Below, piece by piece: positions 8,730-17,225 of a DNA stretch of 64,000 nucleotides. The notes under the pieces were generated by a model, which had not been told where the DNA came from, did no database searches, and saw only the letters and a list, made by a program, of their open reading frames with translations. The first letter of the stretch is position 1. Each line of letters starts with the position of its first letter. Source of the DNA: Candidatus Desulfofervidus auxilii (GTDB lineage Bacteria; Desulfobacterota; Desulfofervidia; Desulfofervidales; Desulfofervidaceae). A program made the position numbers and the translations under genes. The DNA lies in NCBI RefSeq assembly GCF_001577525.1, contig NZ_CP013015.1:849107-913106 (forward strand). Direction: 5' to 3'.

Positions 8730-9647
8730 TTACTCTATTTTCTTTATCAAACCTTCGATAAGATACATTAGTATCAAACCAGAAAATGGCTCCTTGTATA
8801 CTCTCTCGCCCACAGTGATAGTGAGTTTGGCTTGGTCAATGCCTGTGAAATACTGCGTTTTTTCCTTACCCTCTCTTCTTATAGCTATGCCATCGCTGTA
8901 AGGTTCTACCGATACAATTTTTCGTAGGTCAATATTAATCGTGCGTTTCGCCCCCGAAAATACGAGTCTTTTATTAGTCAAAGTAAGAGAACCTTGATCT
9001 ATAGTTCTCAACTCTTCGTTAGATTCACTTTTGGCGCGAAATCCTCCAACTCTAAAATAGACGCCTTTGGCGACTCTGAAACTTGGTCCTCCATATCCAC
9101 CTATAGTTCGTCTAACTGCTCGTGGTTCCCACAAGAAAATATTAGGTAAGGCAAATATTAATTCTTCCTTTTTCTTCAATAAAATTGGTGCTTCACCGCC
9201 CATATGGATTGGAATATTCCCCTCTTTAAGTTGTGTCATCCAGTACTCCATATCCGCTTCTTTTTGTTTAGCATCTGACATACCACCATAAGCGATATTT
9301 TTCCATTCTCTTTCCGTGAGAAGCTGATTTCCATATTCCTGCCAGATTATGTTGGAGGTATCTGTAACCTTTGTAAGCTTGTATTTATCCCCTTTTGGCC
9401 TGAAGATTGCACCGCAACTGTCACACTCAAATTTTTCAGCGCTAACTAAGCCAAAAAACTTTTTTTTAGTGATCAGTAATAGTTTGCCTGATTTGCAAAC
9501 AGGACATCTATCAACCCATAAAGCCTCAGGTGGAGCCGTAGGAGCTTTCTGTTCTAGGGAGGAATTCGGCTGGGGGAGGGGTGCACCACAATTACTGCAA
9601 AATTTACCCTCGTCCTCAAATCCACATTTAGGACATTTTACTTTCAT
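8730..9647 (-). CDS. zinc-ribbon protein with PH-like C-terminal domain
   Basis: 305 aa. The N-terminus is a zinc ribbon (CPKCGFEDEGKFCSNCGAPLP), followed by a second four-Cys ribbon (CPVCKSGKLL, then CDSCGAIF, residues 48-83). The C-terminal 120 residues form a strand-rich segment with LTLTNKRLVFSG, the hallmark of GRAM/bacterial PH-like domains. It was presumably acquired as a minus-strand unit, because its upstream side is an attC-like R' box (GTTATAC, minus strand 9686-9680) next to a MITE. AGAGGTGA precedes the ATG. Confidence 0.6.
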   Translation of the reverse strand: MKVKCPKCGFEDEGKFCSNCGAPLPQPNSSLEQKAPTAPPEALWVDRCPVCKSGKLLLITKKKFFGLVSAEKFECDSCGAIFRPKGDKYKLTKVTDTSNIIWQEYGNQLLTEREWKNIAYGGMSDAKQKEADMEYWMTQLKEGNIPIHMGGEAPILLKKKEELIFALPNIFLWEPRAVRRTIGGYGGPSFRVAKGVYFRVGGFRAKSESNEELRTIDQGSLTLTNKRLVFSGAKRTINIDLRKIVSVEPYSDGIAIRREGKEKTQYFTGIDQAKLTITVGERVYKEPFSGLILMYLIEGLIKKIE

Positions 9648-9688
9648 GATTCACCTCTGCATAAATTTGTGAGCATTTCGTATAACGT

Positions 9689-9847
9689 CAGATTGTGTGA
9701 TAAGTATTTTTAAAATTTTACCTTCCCACTATTCCACATTATTTGATTACAAATTGGGTTTACTAAGCCACTTTTTATCAGTATTTTACCTCTTCCTCCC
9801 ACTTTTTGCGACCGTTAATTAGACTTTTTGACTTTTTACACAGCCTG
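9689..9847 (-). mobile_element. MITE copy 1 (159 bp)
   Basis: Terminal inverted repeats: CAGATTGTGTGATAAG at 9689 and, reading inward from 9847, CAGGCTGTGTAAAAAG. It is flanked by ACGT (9685-9688) and ACGG (9848-9851). It is nearly identical over its full 159 bp to the copy at 18776-18934 in the opposite orientation. It has no coding capacity. The bases around it (GTATAAC on one side, GTTAAGC on the other) look like attC core boxes. Confidence 0.75.
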
Positions 9848-9899
9848 ACGGTTAAGCTTTAACCTGTTCATATCCGAACTGTTCAGATATAATACCAAA

Positions 9900-10790
9900 T
9901 TAAGATACCGCCCCTGGAACCAAGTTCATCTTTCCCACTGCTTCTGCAACATCCTGGGGCCAGATGAAGATTCGGTTATAAGGCAAAACTCTGTAGTAGT
10001 CCTGAGGAGGAAAAATTTCTTTGGTGGTCATATCTGCACAAAATCGGCTAATCCAGCCATACTTTTCCCTTGATGAAAGCCTTTTGCCTTTTACCAACTT
10101 TTTTGTAATTTCATAGAGTCTGACGCACATTCTGAACTCATAACCAGTAAGCATCTTGGGTTCTGCCCATGCACCCTTCTTATTTTCATATGCATCCTTT
10201 GCCGCTTCCCGAAAAAGAACCAGGTCATCATATTTGGGCAGACTTGGATAAATAAGAAATGGAGCTCCCCAGCCTGATTCCACCATCAACAGGTTAAATG
10301 TGGCCCGGTCTTTACTAGACATAGAAGCCAATTCCTTTTTGCTGTAATAAGGAGACATATAAGCAAGCAACCGGCCATACTGGTCAAAATGCTGGTCAGC
10401 GGCACGCAGAAAGACCCTTCTTTTTTTACCATTAGGTAGGGTTAGTTTTTCTCTTACCAGTTCTCTGAATTTCTCTGTGGCCTTTATACCTTGTTCCTCT
10501 TGAAGTGTACCGGCCTTACCTGTAACGAGTTTGGGGTAAAGATATTCTGCCAGACCATCGCTTACAGGTGCCTTCCTCTGTTTAATCCATTCCGCCAGTT
10601 GTGCGAGTTTTTCATCATGCCTTGAAGGTTTCTGATTTCCAGGATAGTGCACTTCCGGGGTATCAATACTGAGCATTCTGATGCTGATGGAAACATAAGG
10701 AGTATCTCCATCTGTGGCTCTAAGATATTTCTTTCTCCCCAAACTATCAAGTTCAAAACCTTTGGGGTCCCAAAATATTTGAATAGGCAT
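9900..10790 (-). CDS. thermonuclease-like (SNase) protein, cytoplasmic
   Basis: 296 aa without a signal peptide. SNase-fold features: the ATDGDTPYVSISIRMLSIDTPE loop near residues 25-46 (D-G-D-T and the R of the OB barrel), FLRAADQHFDQYGRLLAYM, and NLLMVESGWGAPF followed by the REAAKDAYENKKGAW helix. Long insertions separate the core strands and the last 90 residues are extra. It lies in tandem, 60 nt apart, with a secreted SNase gene. It probably cleaves nucleic acid, but the insertions leave substrate uncertain. Confidence 0.7.
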   Translation of the reverse strand: MPIQIFWDPKGFELDSLGRKKYLRATDGDTPYVSISIRMLSIDTPEVHYPGNQKPSRHDEKLAQLAEWIKQRKAPVSDGLAEYLYPKLVTGKAGTLQEEQGIKATEKFRELVREKLTLPNGKKRRVFLRAADQHFDQYGRLLAYMSPYYSKKELASMSSKDRATFNLLMVESGWGAPFLIYPSLPKYDDLVLFREAAKDAYENKKGAWAEPKMLTGYEFRMCVRLYEITKKLVKGKRLSSREKYGWISRFCADMTTKEIFPPQDYYRVLPYNRIFIWPQDVAEAVGKMNLVPGAVS

Positions 10791-10850
10791 ACTGGAAATT
10801 ATATATCACGGAGAGACAATTGGTGTCAATGAGTTTTTTATTTTTACTCT

Positions 10851-11408
10851 TTACCTGCACAGACATTCCATAACATTGTAGTACTTTCCCCACAATCCCA
10901 CGTGATTTTTTCTGGCCTCTTCAAGAAGTTGATTTAGTTTCACCCATTCATCCTGGGGTAATTCTTTACTTTTTTGACCGCGGTATTTATAAACACACGA
11001 ATATCCATCCCGGACAATTCTTTCATTATAACAGGTCCCATCTGGAAGGTATATCAGAGCCAGAGTTCTGCCATAGTGTCCTGTGCCATAGACCACTACC
11101 CCAACTTTCTGGCCTTTATGCAGCAACGACTTGGCATAGTGTGTGGCTTCCTGGCCTAGGTTTTTTATGTAACCCTGAGAGACACCACACTCCTGGGCAT
11201 CTCTGGCCAGTTTCTTGCTTTTAAACTTTTCAGGAGTATCTATACCCAGCAAACGAAGTTTTACTCTCCGGCCATCCATTAACACCCAGACTGTATCGCC
11301 GTCTGAAACTTTCAGGATGGTAGCCTGATATGAGAATTGGGCAAAGGAGAGAGAACTGGCAAAAAACAATACAACCAGATACAGTAGGGCCAGTTTAAAT
11401 CGTCTCAT
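10851..11408 (-). CDS. secreted thermonuclease (SNase-like)
   Basis: 185 aa with a signal peptide (MRRFKLALLYLVVLFFASSLSFA). The SNase core is complete: VSDGDTVWVLMDGRRVKLRLLGIDTPE, GTGHYGRTLALIYL, then NERIVRDGYSCVYKY. Asp and the two catalytic Arg positions are present (RLLGIDTPE; GRTLA). The Cys residues near the ends suggest disulfides in the periplasm. Secreted SNases are common on conjugative plasmids, where the role is unclear. Confidence 0.85.
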   Translation of the reverse strand: MRRFKLALLYLVVLFFASSLSFAQFSYQATILKVSDGDTVWVLMDGRRVKLRLLGIDTPEKFKSKKLARDAQECGVSQGYIKNLGQEATHYAKSLLHKGQKVGVVVYGTGHYGRTLALIYLPDGTCYNERIVRDGYSCVYKYRGQKSKELPQDEWVKLNQLLEEARKNHVGLWGKYYNVMECLCR

Positions 11409-11543
11409 GTCTGCCCTCCTTGTTATTCAGAAGTCTACAGTGGGACGAGATAGCACTTTACTCATGAGAATTGCCTATAATGACGGCACACTTCCCTAAG
11501 TAATGAATCAATGCGGATGACTGTTAACAACTCTTACGCAGAA

Positions 11544-11816
11544 TTACTTAACTGCTTTAGCCAGTTTTGCACCAGCTCTGAACTTTGCCACTTTCTTGGC
11601 GGGGATTTTAATCTTCTTACCTGTTTGTGGATTTCTACCTGTCCTGGCCTTCCTTTTTGTTACGGAAAACGTCCCAAATCCTACAAGGGTAACCTTCTTC
11701 CCTTTTTTCAGGCTCTCTGTCACGTTGTTAATCATACTGTCCAGAACTTTACTTGCCACGGACTTTGATACACCAGCATCTGTAGCAATGGCACTGATCA
11801 ATTCTGCTTTGTTCAT
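11544..11816 (-). CDS. hup: HU-family DNA-binding protein
   Basis: 90 aa, full-length. [26 protein letters not shown] forms the dimerisation helices; [31 protein letters not shown] is the HU/IHF arm with the Arg-Asn-Pro tip. It bends DNA as a homodimer. A GGGGGGAA Shine-Dalgarno precedes the ATG. Element-encoded nucleoid proteins often accompany large plasmids. Confidence 0.95.
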   Translation of the reverse strand: MNKAELISAIATDAGVSKSVASKVLDSMINNVTESLKKGKKVTLVGFGTFSVTKRKARTGRNPQTGKKIKIPAKKVAKFRAGAKLAKAVK

Positions 11817-11856
11817 AGCATTCCCCCCTTATGGTAAAAAATATTATCAACAATCG

Positions 11857-11884
11857 GTTATACACAAAGTATTTTGAATGTCAA
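11857..11884 (-). promoter_or_regulatory. sigma-70 promoter of HU gene
   Basis: Minus-strand TTGACA (11884-11879), 16-bp spacer, TATAAC (11862-11857), about 40 bp upstream of the HU start codon. Confidence 0.5.
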
Positions 11885-11944
11885 CATTTTTCTGCTGTTA
11901 TTCTCGTAGTAATTGTTCCATAAGACTATGGCATTTTTGGAGTT

Positions 11945-11989
11945 GTGAACTACCCCTCCCTTACGGAAGGGGACTTCCCGGCGGAAAAG
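11945..11989 (-). mobile_element. minimal IS200/IS605-type end element
   Basis: This 45-bp palindromic segment joins the left-end sequence (CTTTTCCGCCGGGAAG, read on the minus strand after TTTAA) directly to the right terminus GGGGTAGTTCAC seen in the full IS605 element at 37726-39570. It has the form of a palindrome-associated mini-element. It provides the apparent first 15 codons of the traD reading frame. Confidence 0.55.
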
Positions 11990-12079
11990 TTAAATGAAGA
12001 GCCCAAACGCACCACAATCACTCTTTTAAGGCACTTTTCAGACATTTACACACCTTCCCATCCAGCTAAACTGCTTTTT

Positions 12080-14395
12080 ATGGCAAAATTCAAACTGCCA
12101 CAAATCAAAACCAGTCGTAAGGTAAGACGTCGTTATCTCAATATTACGGTTGTATTCATTTTTCTGCTTACTCTATTTACTTCCTTTTTCCCGCCAGTGT
12201 TTTCTACTCCTCAGAGGCAGTTTACAGGATATAGTCTTTCTTTTTTAATACTTCTATGGAACTACCGCAGTGAATTATTCAGACTGATACTCAAGGTTCT
12301 AAATAAAAATCAAAGCCAGGAGCCAGACTCCACAGTAAAAACACAGAACAAACTGCTTCATATAAAACGAGCCACAATTTCTTACGAAGGCCCACGTCCC
12401 TATTTAACACTGGGTTTTGAGGAAGAAACCGGGAAGGAAATTATCTGGCCCAATGAAAAGGAAGTTGCCCATATGGTAATGGTTGGCACAACAGGCAGTG
12501 GAAAGAGCAGCTTCTTGTTTAACCTTCTGTGGCAGCAGATGTTAAGAGGTGGAGGAGCAATATTTGTTGATGGTGGAAGAAATCCCCAGACCCTGAAAAA
12601 CCTGGTTTTCATGTGTGAGCAGGCACGGACTCTTTCCAGATTAAGGATAGTTGACCCGCGTGAGCCAAAAACCGGTCATGCCTATAACCCACTCAGTTCA
12701 GGCGATGCGGATGCCATCACGAACAAAATCATGAAAGTGCTAAATCCCATCCCCGCCGGTTCTGACGCAGAATACTACAAGAGCAAGATTTATCACGCTA
12801 CCGCAACACTGATAAGAGCCCTGACTTCCATTGGAAAACCCTTTAACATAAGGGATATCCTGTGTCTCTATTGCCTCCCTGAAATCTCCTTTAAAATCCT
12901 TGAGGAACAACTCGCCCGCTACGAACTATCAGATGCCCTGATTTCCCTGCGTACCCTGATCATGGAGACCAAGACCATCAGGTCTTTCCGGGATGATCTT
13001 TCAAATATAATTGCCAATCTGGGCAGTATAACCACTGGTGAAGTGGGGAAATCACTCTGCTCCCCGGTAACTCAGGTAAACCTCTATGATGCCGTCAAGA
13101 AGAGTCAGATTCTCTATTTTATGCTTCCAAGGATGAGTGATGCAGAAAAGGCCACACGCCTGGGACGACTGCTGCTTGGAGATATCCAGACCACCATAGG
13201 CCTCTTTTACGAAGAAAAAGAATTCAAACCCATCGTTCCTTTCTTGATAATACTTGATGAGTTTGGAAGCTATGCCAACCCTGAATTCGCTGTGGTATTT
13301 GAGCAGGCAAGAAAGGCCAACTTTTCCGTTATAGCTGCCATTCAATCCTTTGGAAATCTCTGCAATCCCTATACCGGTCTCTCAAGAGAGTTTATGCAGC
13401 AGGTACTTGGAAATTCAAATACAAGAATGTTTCTCACTGTAAGCGACACAGAAACAGCGGAACTGGCCGCAAGGCTTGTAGGTAGAGACATAACCTATTT
13501 CAGGAGTTTTTCCAGTTCAACCCAGGAATCAGAAGGTGCTGACACAATCTCGGCCAAGAGATTTCTCAACCCTGTCAGGACAGACAGGGAGACAGTTTCA
13601 GAAGGTTACAGTGAAAGGTATGATTACAGGCTCAGACCGGAAGTATTCATGCATGAACTTGGAAAAATAAAGGGAAGAGCAATAGTGGACTTCAAGGACG
13701 GAAACCCCATCTTTGCCAGGGTATGCTGGCTGAAGCCGGGTGTGCCTCCAGACTACACTTATGAGGAGAAAATTCCTCACTTTGCTCCAGGAGAGGCAGA
13801 ACCTCTCTCACTCTGGGAAAGGGTGCAGGTAAAACTCAAATACATGAATGTATCTTTTGAAGAAGAAAAGAAAGAAAAACAACCTTCCTGCAAACTCCTG
13901 GTAAGTGCCAGAAAAATAAAAGGAAGCACACAGTATATATCTCTGATTGTTGATGGGAAAGAGATAGTAGTTAACTACAGCGGAAAGATTCACAAAAGAG
14001 ATGAAGTAATTGCTGCCTATAGGGGTATAGAATACGGACTACACGCTGCACAGGATAAGGGCTACAAGGTAATCAATGTTTATTCCCCCATAAAAACCGT
14101 TATCGGTCAGTTGGGAACAGGAAATGTAGCTGAACAGTCTGCTGAAAAACCCCTGTTTGATAGAGTAAAACAGCTTGAAAAAGAACTCACGGTCACCTAC
14201 CACCAGCCAGGTCCTGAGGAGACAGGTCTGCTGGATGAATATTTTCCACAGAGTCAAACCCAGGAAGCAGGAAACAGGCAGGCCAAAGCAGGACAGAAAC
14301 CTCCTGCTGAGCAACAAAAAGAAATGCATCCAGATAATCAAGAATCCACGTCAGAACAGACTGAACCCTGGTATAGCTCTCTACTTGAAGAGTAG
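12080..14395 (+). CDS. TraD/VirD4-like type IV coupling ATPase
   Basis: About 771 aa from the ATG at 12080. The frame is open back to 11945, but that part lies in an IS605 mini-element. After one or two N-terminal membrane segments comes Walker A (MVGTTGSGKSSFLFNLLWQ) and Walker B (PFLIILDEFGSYANP), then AAIQSFGNL. This is the pattern of coupling proteins that pump DNA into a type IV channel. The C-terminal 250 residues are not standard: YISLIVDGKEIVVNYSG then AAYRGIEYGLHAAQDKGY and INVYSPIKTVIGQL have the strand-helix order of an RNase H fold, without the acidic catalytic set. It is the clearest conjugation gene here. No relaxase is adjacent. Confidence 0.85.
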   Translation: MAKFKLPQIKTSRKVRRRYLNITVVFIFLLTLFTSFFPPVFSTPQRQFTGYSLSFLILLWNYRSELFRLILKVLNKNQSQEPDSTVKTQNKLLHIKRATISYEGPRPYLTLGFEEETGKEIIWPNEKEVAHMVMVGTTGSGKSSFLFNLLWQQMLRGGGAIFVDGGRNPQTLKNLVFMCEQARTLSRLRIVDPREPKTGHAYNPLSSGDADAITNKIMKVLNPIPAGSDAEYYKSKIYHATATLIRALTSIGKPFNIRDILCLYCLPEISFKILEEQLARYELSDALISLRTLIMETKTIRSFRDDLSNIIANLGSITTGEVGKSLCSPVTQVNLYDAVKKSQILYFMLPRMSDAEKATRLGRLLLGDIQTTIGLFYEEKEFKPIVPFLIILDEFGSYANPEFAVVFEQARKANFSVIAAIQSFGNLCNPYTGLSREFMQQVLGNSNTRMFLTVSDTETAELAARLVGRDITYFRSFSSSTQESEGADTISAKRFLNPVRTDRETVSEGYSERYDYRLRPEVFMHELGKIKGRAIVDFKDGNPIFARVCWLKPGVPPDYTYEEKIPHFAPGEAEPLSLWERVQVKLKYMNVSFEEEKKEKQPSCKLLVSARKIKGSTQYISLIVDGKEIVVNYSGKIHKRDEVIAAYRGIEYGLHAAQDKGYKVINVYSPIKTVIGQLGTGNVAEQSAEKPLFDRVKQLEKELTVTYHQPGPEETGLLDEYFPQSQTQEAGNRQAKAGQKPPAEQQKEMHPDNQESTSEQTEPWYSSLLEE

Positions 14396-14408
14396 AGTAG
14401 TAGTTCCT

Positions 14409-14666
14409 TTACGGTGCCAGTTTGAGTCCCATTTGGGGAAGAATCTCAAAAAGTCTATCATAAAAAGCAGGCAGCTCGGAACGAAACACAGCCACACCTT
14501 CTTCTTCCTTAACCCTTCCTGATTTAGTTTTCTTTATTCTCTTTATAACCAGATAAGGATCTCCACGTCTGTCCTCATAAACAAGAATCAAGAGCTCCCC
14601 ATTCCTGATGGGGATAACATGGCGCTGGGTGAACATCCGCTCATTATTTGTATTTGGTCTTGCCAT
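14409..14666 (-). CDS. small conserved-looking protein, unknown
   Basis: 85 aa from the ATG at 14666, with GGGAGGATGG as Shine-Dalgarno. The central part (GELLILVYEDRRGDPYLVIKRIKK, continuing to AVFRSELPAFYDRLFEIL) is strand-rich then helical, a bit like PC4-type ssDNA-binding domains, but this is only a resemblance. It converges with traD 13 nt away. Confidence 0.5.
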   Translation of the reverse strand: MARPNTNNERMFTQRHVIPIRNGELLILVYEDRRGDPYLVIKRIKKTKSGRVKEEEGVAVFRSELPAFYDRLFEILPQMGLKLAP

Positions 14667-14820
14667 CTGCCATCCTCCCACATCACTTTTACTCCAATCT
14701 CAAAGTTAGCAATAGAAGGAAAAAGTGCCTTTTTTTAAGTATTAAGACATCTATCAATACCAGACAGGAGAGTAAAAAAGGTTAAGACTAAGAGAAACAT
14801 AAAAAGAGAGGAGGATAAAA

Positions 14821-15165
14821 ATGGGAGATGTTTACCTGTTTAATCACAGCATTGACCCTCAGGACATTCAGGAATCACTTGGTATTGTCTGTGGTCTTTG
14901 CGTTTATTCCCGCAATGTCATAATGGATAAGTTTGCAAGGTTCAAGGATTTCATAGGAGGCAAGATAGGAACATACGAGAAGCTGGTCAGGAAAGCCGTG
15001 GAGCATGCTCAGAATGACCTTGCAGAGCAGGCTGCCCGTCGAAAGGCCAATGCGGTAGTAAATGTAACCATTGAGCTTGTTCCCACGGCACTCCTTGGCG
15101 AAGGCACTCAGATATGTGCTCTGGCTTACGGCACAGCAGTTCGGCTCAAACCCGGGCTACTCTAA
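14821..15165 (+). CDS. YbjQ-like (DUF74) protein
   Basis: 114 aa. The AVEHAQNDLAEQAARRKANAVVNVTIELVP segment and the strand-helix repeats match the YbjQ/DUF74 'heavy-metal-binding' pentameric fold (A..A...A...GANAVV..). GAGGAGG precedes the ATG. It overlaps the end of the convergent HD gene by 4 nt. Its function on mobile elements is not known. Confidence 0.6.
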   Translation: MGDVYLFNHSIDPQDIQESLGIVCGLCVYSRNVIMDKFARFKDFIGGKIGTYEKLVRKAVEHAQNDLAEQAARRKANAVVNVTIELVPTALLGEGTQICALAYGTAVRLKPGLL

Positions 15166-16466
15166 GTTTGAGTTTGTTTTTCCTGCCTGGCTACCTGGGC
15201 GTCAGAATTAGTCAGCAGCTCAAGCATCTCCTTTGTGCCTGGAGGAACGTTTACAGGAAGTTCGACAGGTCTGTGGTGGTGGGAAACCACAAGTAACATC
15301 CGGGTTATGCCCTCCTGAGAAAATCCCTCCATGGGAATTCCCCTGAGTATGGCACCGGAAAGTACATCGTGATACATGCCTGTTTTCATCCATTTTCCAT
15401 CTATTTTTCCATAGGTAAGGATTTTACCAAGGTCATGTGAAAGCCCACACATGGCGACTTCTTTTTTATCCATTTCAGGTGAAGCATTATCAAGCATCTT
15501 CTCCATTACCTCAACCGAATGCCGGTACAGTCCTCCTTCTGCTCCGCCATGTCCTCCGGAATCAACACTCGCAGGCCATTGCCGATAGGCCTGAAGCACA
15601 CCAAGAACCTCAGCAAGTGCCGGTGAAAACCAGCCTTCCTTCTTTGCTCTATCAAGAATTGCAGCATCGGGAGAGGCCTTTTTGAGATGAAAAAAGGCTT
15701 CTGAAACATTAGCCTGTACCTGAACAGCCGTAAGATGACTCTTATCTCGAATAAAATACCTCCGGCATAAACACATTCCTGCCACCAAACAGCCACAGGT
15801 GCCAATAGTCAAAAACATGCAGCAAAAACTGCACAACACCGCCCATCTGAGGTCCTGCCGCACCCTGGAGGCAGTCCTGATCAGTGTTCTTTCAACCCTG
15901 GCTGTTTCCCTGCGGTTTTCTGACAGGAGTTTCTTTATTGCCTCATCGGGTTTGTTTTTTAAGTACGCTGGCCTGGACGTTCTGAATAGCTCCTGAAATA
16001 AATCCTTCTGTTTTTTCTTTCCACCACTGCTATCAGGGACAACCGTCTTTCCCATCCAGCTGGAAAACTTCAAAAACCACCTGTCGATGGTTTCTGAATC
16101 AGGAACTCTCCTGGAATTCCTTCGCATCTGGCTGAGATAATAAGTAAGCATCTGTTTTCTGTAATCAAGTTCTGCCTTCCTTTGCTCCATCTTTATGACT
16201 GTTTCAATTAAACTCATGGCTTCGTCCAGAAAATACCTTGGTTTCTTGATAAACACATCACTTACTTTGCTAAATATGGAAATAGGAGATTTATAAAGAA
16301 ACTTTATGGTCTTTTCTACCTCAATAGAGAGACGATGACTTTCCCTGTATATACCAGACTGTCTCATTCTCGGAGGTGCCGCAGGCCTTGTGGTAAGAAG
16401 AACATATCCAAGACCCGCTGCAATGATGATCAGAAAGAAAAATGCCTCAATACCCCTGCTTGGCAT
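15162..16466 (-). CDS. membrane HD-domain protein (TraI_2/MOBH-like HD region)
   Basis: 434 aa. It has an N-terminal membrane anchor (residues 8-26), a helical linker rich in Arg/Lys, and a second hydrophobic, Cys-rich segment near residues 210-235. The C-terminal HD module follows: GLYRHSVEVM, GLSHDLGKILTYG, YHDVLSGAIL, VVSHHHRP, LTNSDAQVAR. All His/Asp ligands of the HD site are present. The layout recalls the HD domain of MOBH relaxases, but no nicking domain is seen. A link to conjugation is inferred from the neighbouring traD. Confidence 0.6.
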   Translation of the reverse strand: MPSRGIEAFFFLIIIAAGLGYVLLTTRPAAPPRMRQSGIYRESHRLSIEVEKTIKFLYKSPISIFSKVSDVFIKKPRYFLDEAMSLIETVIKMEQRKAELDYRKQMLTYYLSQMRRNSRRVPDSETIDRWFLKFSSWMGKTVVPDSSGGKKKQKDLFQELFRTSRPAYLKNKPDEAIKKLLSENRRETARVERTLIRTASRVRQDLRWAVLCSFCCMFLTIGTCGCLVAGMCLCRRYFIRDKSHLTAVQVQANVSEAFFHLKKASPDAAILDRAKKEGWFSPALAEVLGVLQAYRQWPASVDSGGHGGAEGGLYRHSVEVMEKMLDNASPEMDKKEVAMCGLSHDLGKILTYGKIDGKWMKTGMYHDVLSGAILRGIPMEGFSQEGITRMLLVVSHHHRPVELPVNVPPGTKEMLELLTNSDAQVARQEKQTQT

Positions 16467-16583
16467 AGTTCAGAGTTTAACCCTTTGATTTTTTGTAAAC
16501 ATCTCCACAATGGTGCACATTTGACATGCCAGAGGCACTGGTTTGACCTTTTAAGCATTTATGATTTTTCACAAAAAGAACAC

Positions 16584-17141
16584 ATGCAGCTCTCTGCATG
16601 GCTGGATATTATCGGGTTAATATTCATACTGAGCATCTGTTTTATCTGTTACAGAGAAGGGGCACTGTGGCCGATACTCTTTCTTTGTGGTTCCACCCTG
16701 GCCCACCTTCTGGCCACCAGCCCGGAATTTCAACAAAGGATCAGAACCGCCTTCCCCTCACTTGAAGAGGCAGTACCCTCACATTACACCATCCCGGTTG
16801 CCATCTTTGTCATAACTCTGTTTACATCTCACTACCTTGCCCGCTACATCGGGATAAAGATAGACCATTCTGCGATAAGAGTGCTGGGAACTTTAAACAG
16901 ACTCCTGGGAGGAATTCTGGGAGTTATCCTTGCTCTGACCATTGTGGCATGGGGGTATCACTTTGTAAGCTCTCATTCTCCTGATCTGGCAGTATATTGT
17001 GAAGGTTCATCTGTATGTAGATGGTGTGTTGAACAGGAAGAAAGATTTAACTTCGGCGAAAGAATAGCACGTATAGTAAGGGGAGAAGTGGAAAAAACAA
17101 GAGATGTTATTGAGCAGAAACCTCAATCAGCACGAAAGTAA
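16584..17141 (+). CDS. CvpA-family-like membrane protein
   Basis: About 185 aa from the ATG at 16584 (MQLSAWLDIIGL). The frame is open upstream but reads through the divergent gene. Four hydrophobic segments, a short ALLHLL-type loop and the GGILGVILALTIVAWGYHF helix resemble CvpA/colicin-V-production proteins. The tail is hydrophilic. Role unknown. Confidence 0.5.
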   Translation: MQLSAWLDIIGLIFILSICFICYREGALWPILFLCGSTLAHLLATSPEFQQRIRTAFPSLEEAVPSHYTIPVAIFVITLFTSHYLARYIGIKIDHSAIRVLGTLNRLLGGILGVILALTIVAWGYHFVSSHSPDLAVYCEGSSVCRWCVEQEERFNFGERIARIVRGEVEKTRDVIEQKPQSARK

Positions 17142-17164
17142 CAGTTTTTCATCCTGTCATTAAC

Positions 17165-17224
17165 TTTCCCGCCGGGAAGGCCCCTTTCATAAGGAAGGGG
17201 ATGAAAGACGGATGTTGATATCAG
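17165..17224 (+). mobile_element. solitary IS200/IS605 left end
   Basis: After ATTAAC, the sequence TTTCCCGCCGGGAAGG and the following palindrome and GATGTTGATATCAG match the left end of the IS605 element (read on the minus strand of 39520-39570). It is cut off at 17225 by the IS91-related fragment. Confidence 0.55.
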
Positions 17225-17225
17225 A

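Noticed and set aside
15162-16466. Full MOBH relaxase
   Set aside because: The HD module fits, but no relaxase/nicking domain or other TraI parts are present, and the N-terminus is a membrane anchor.
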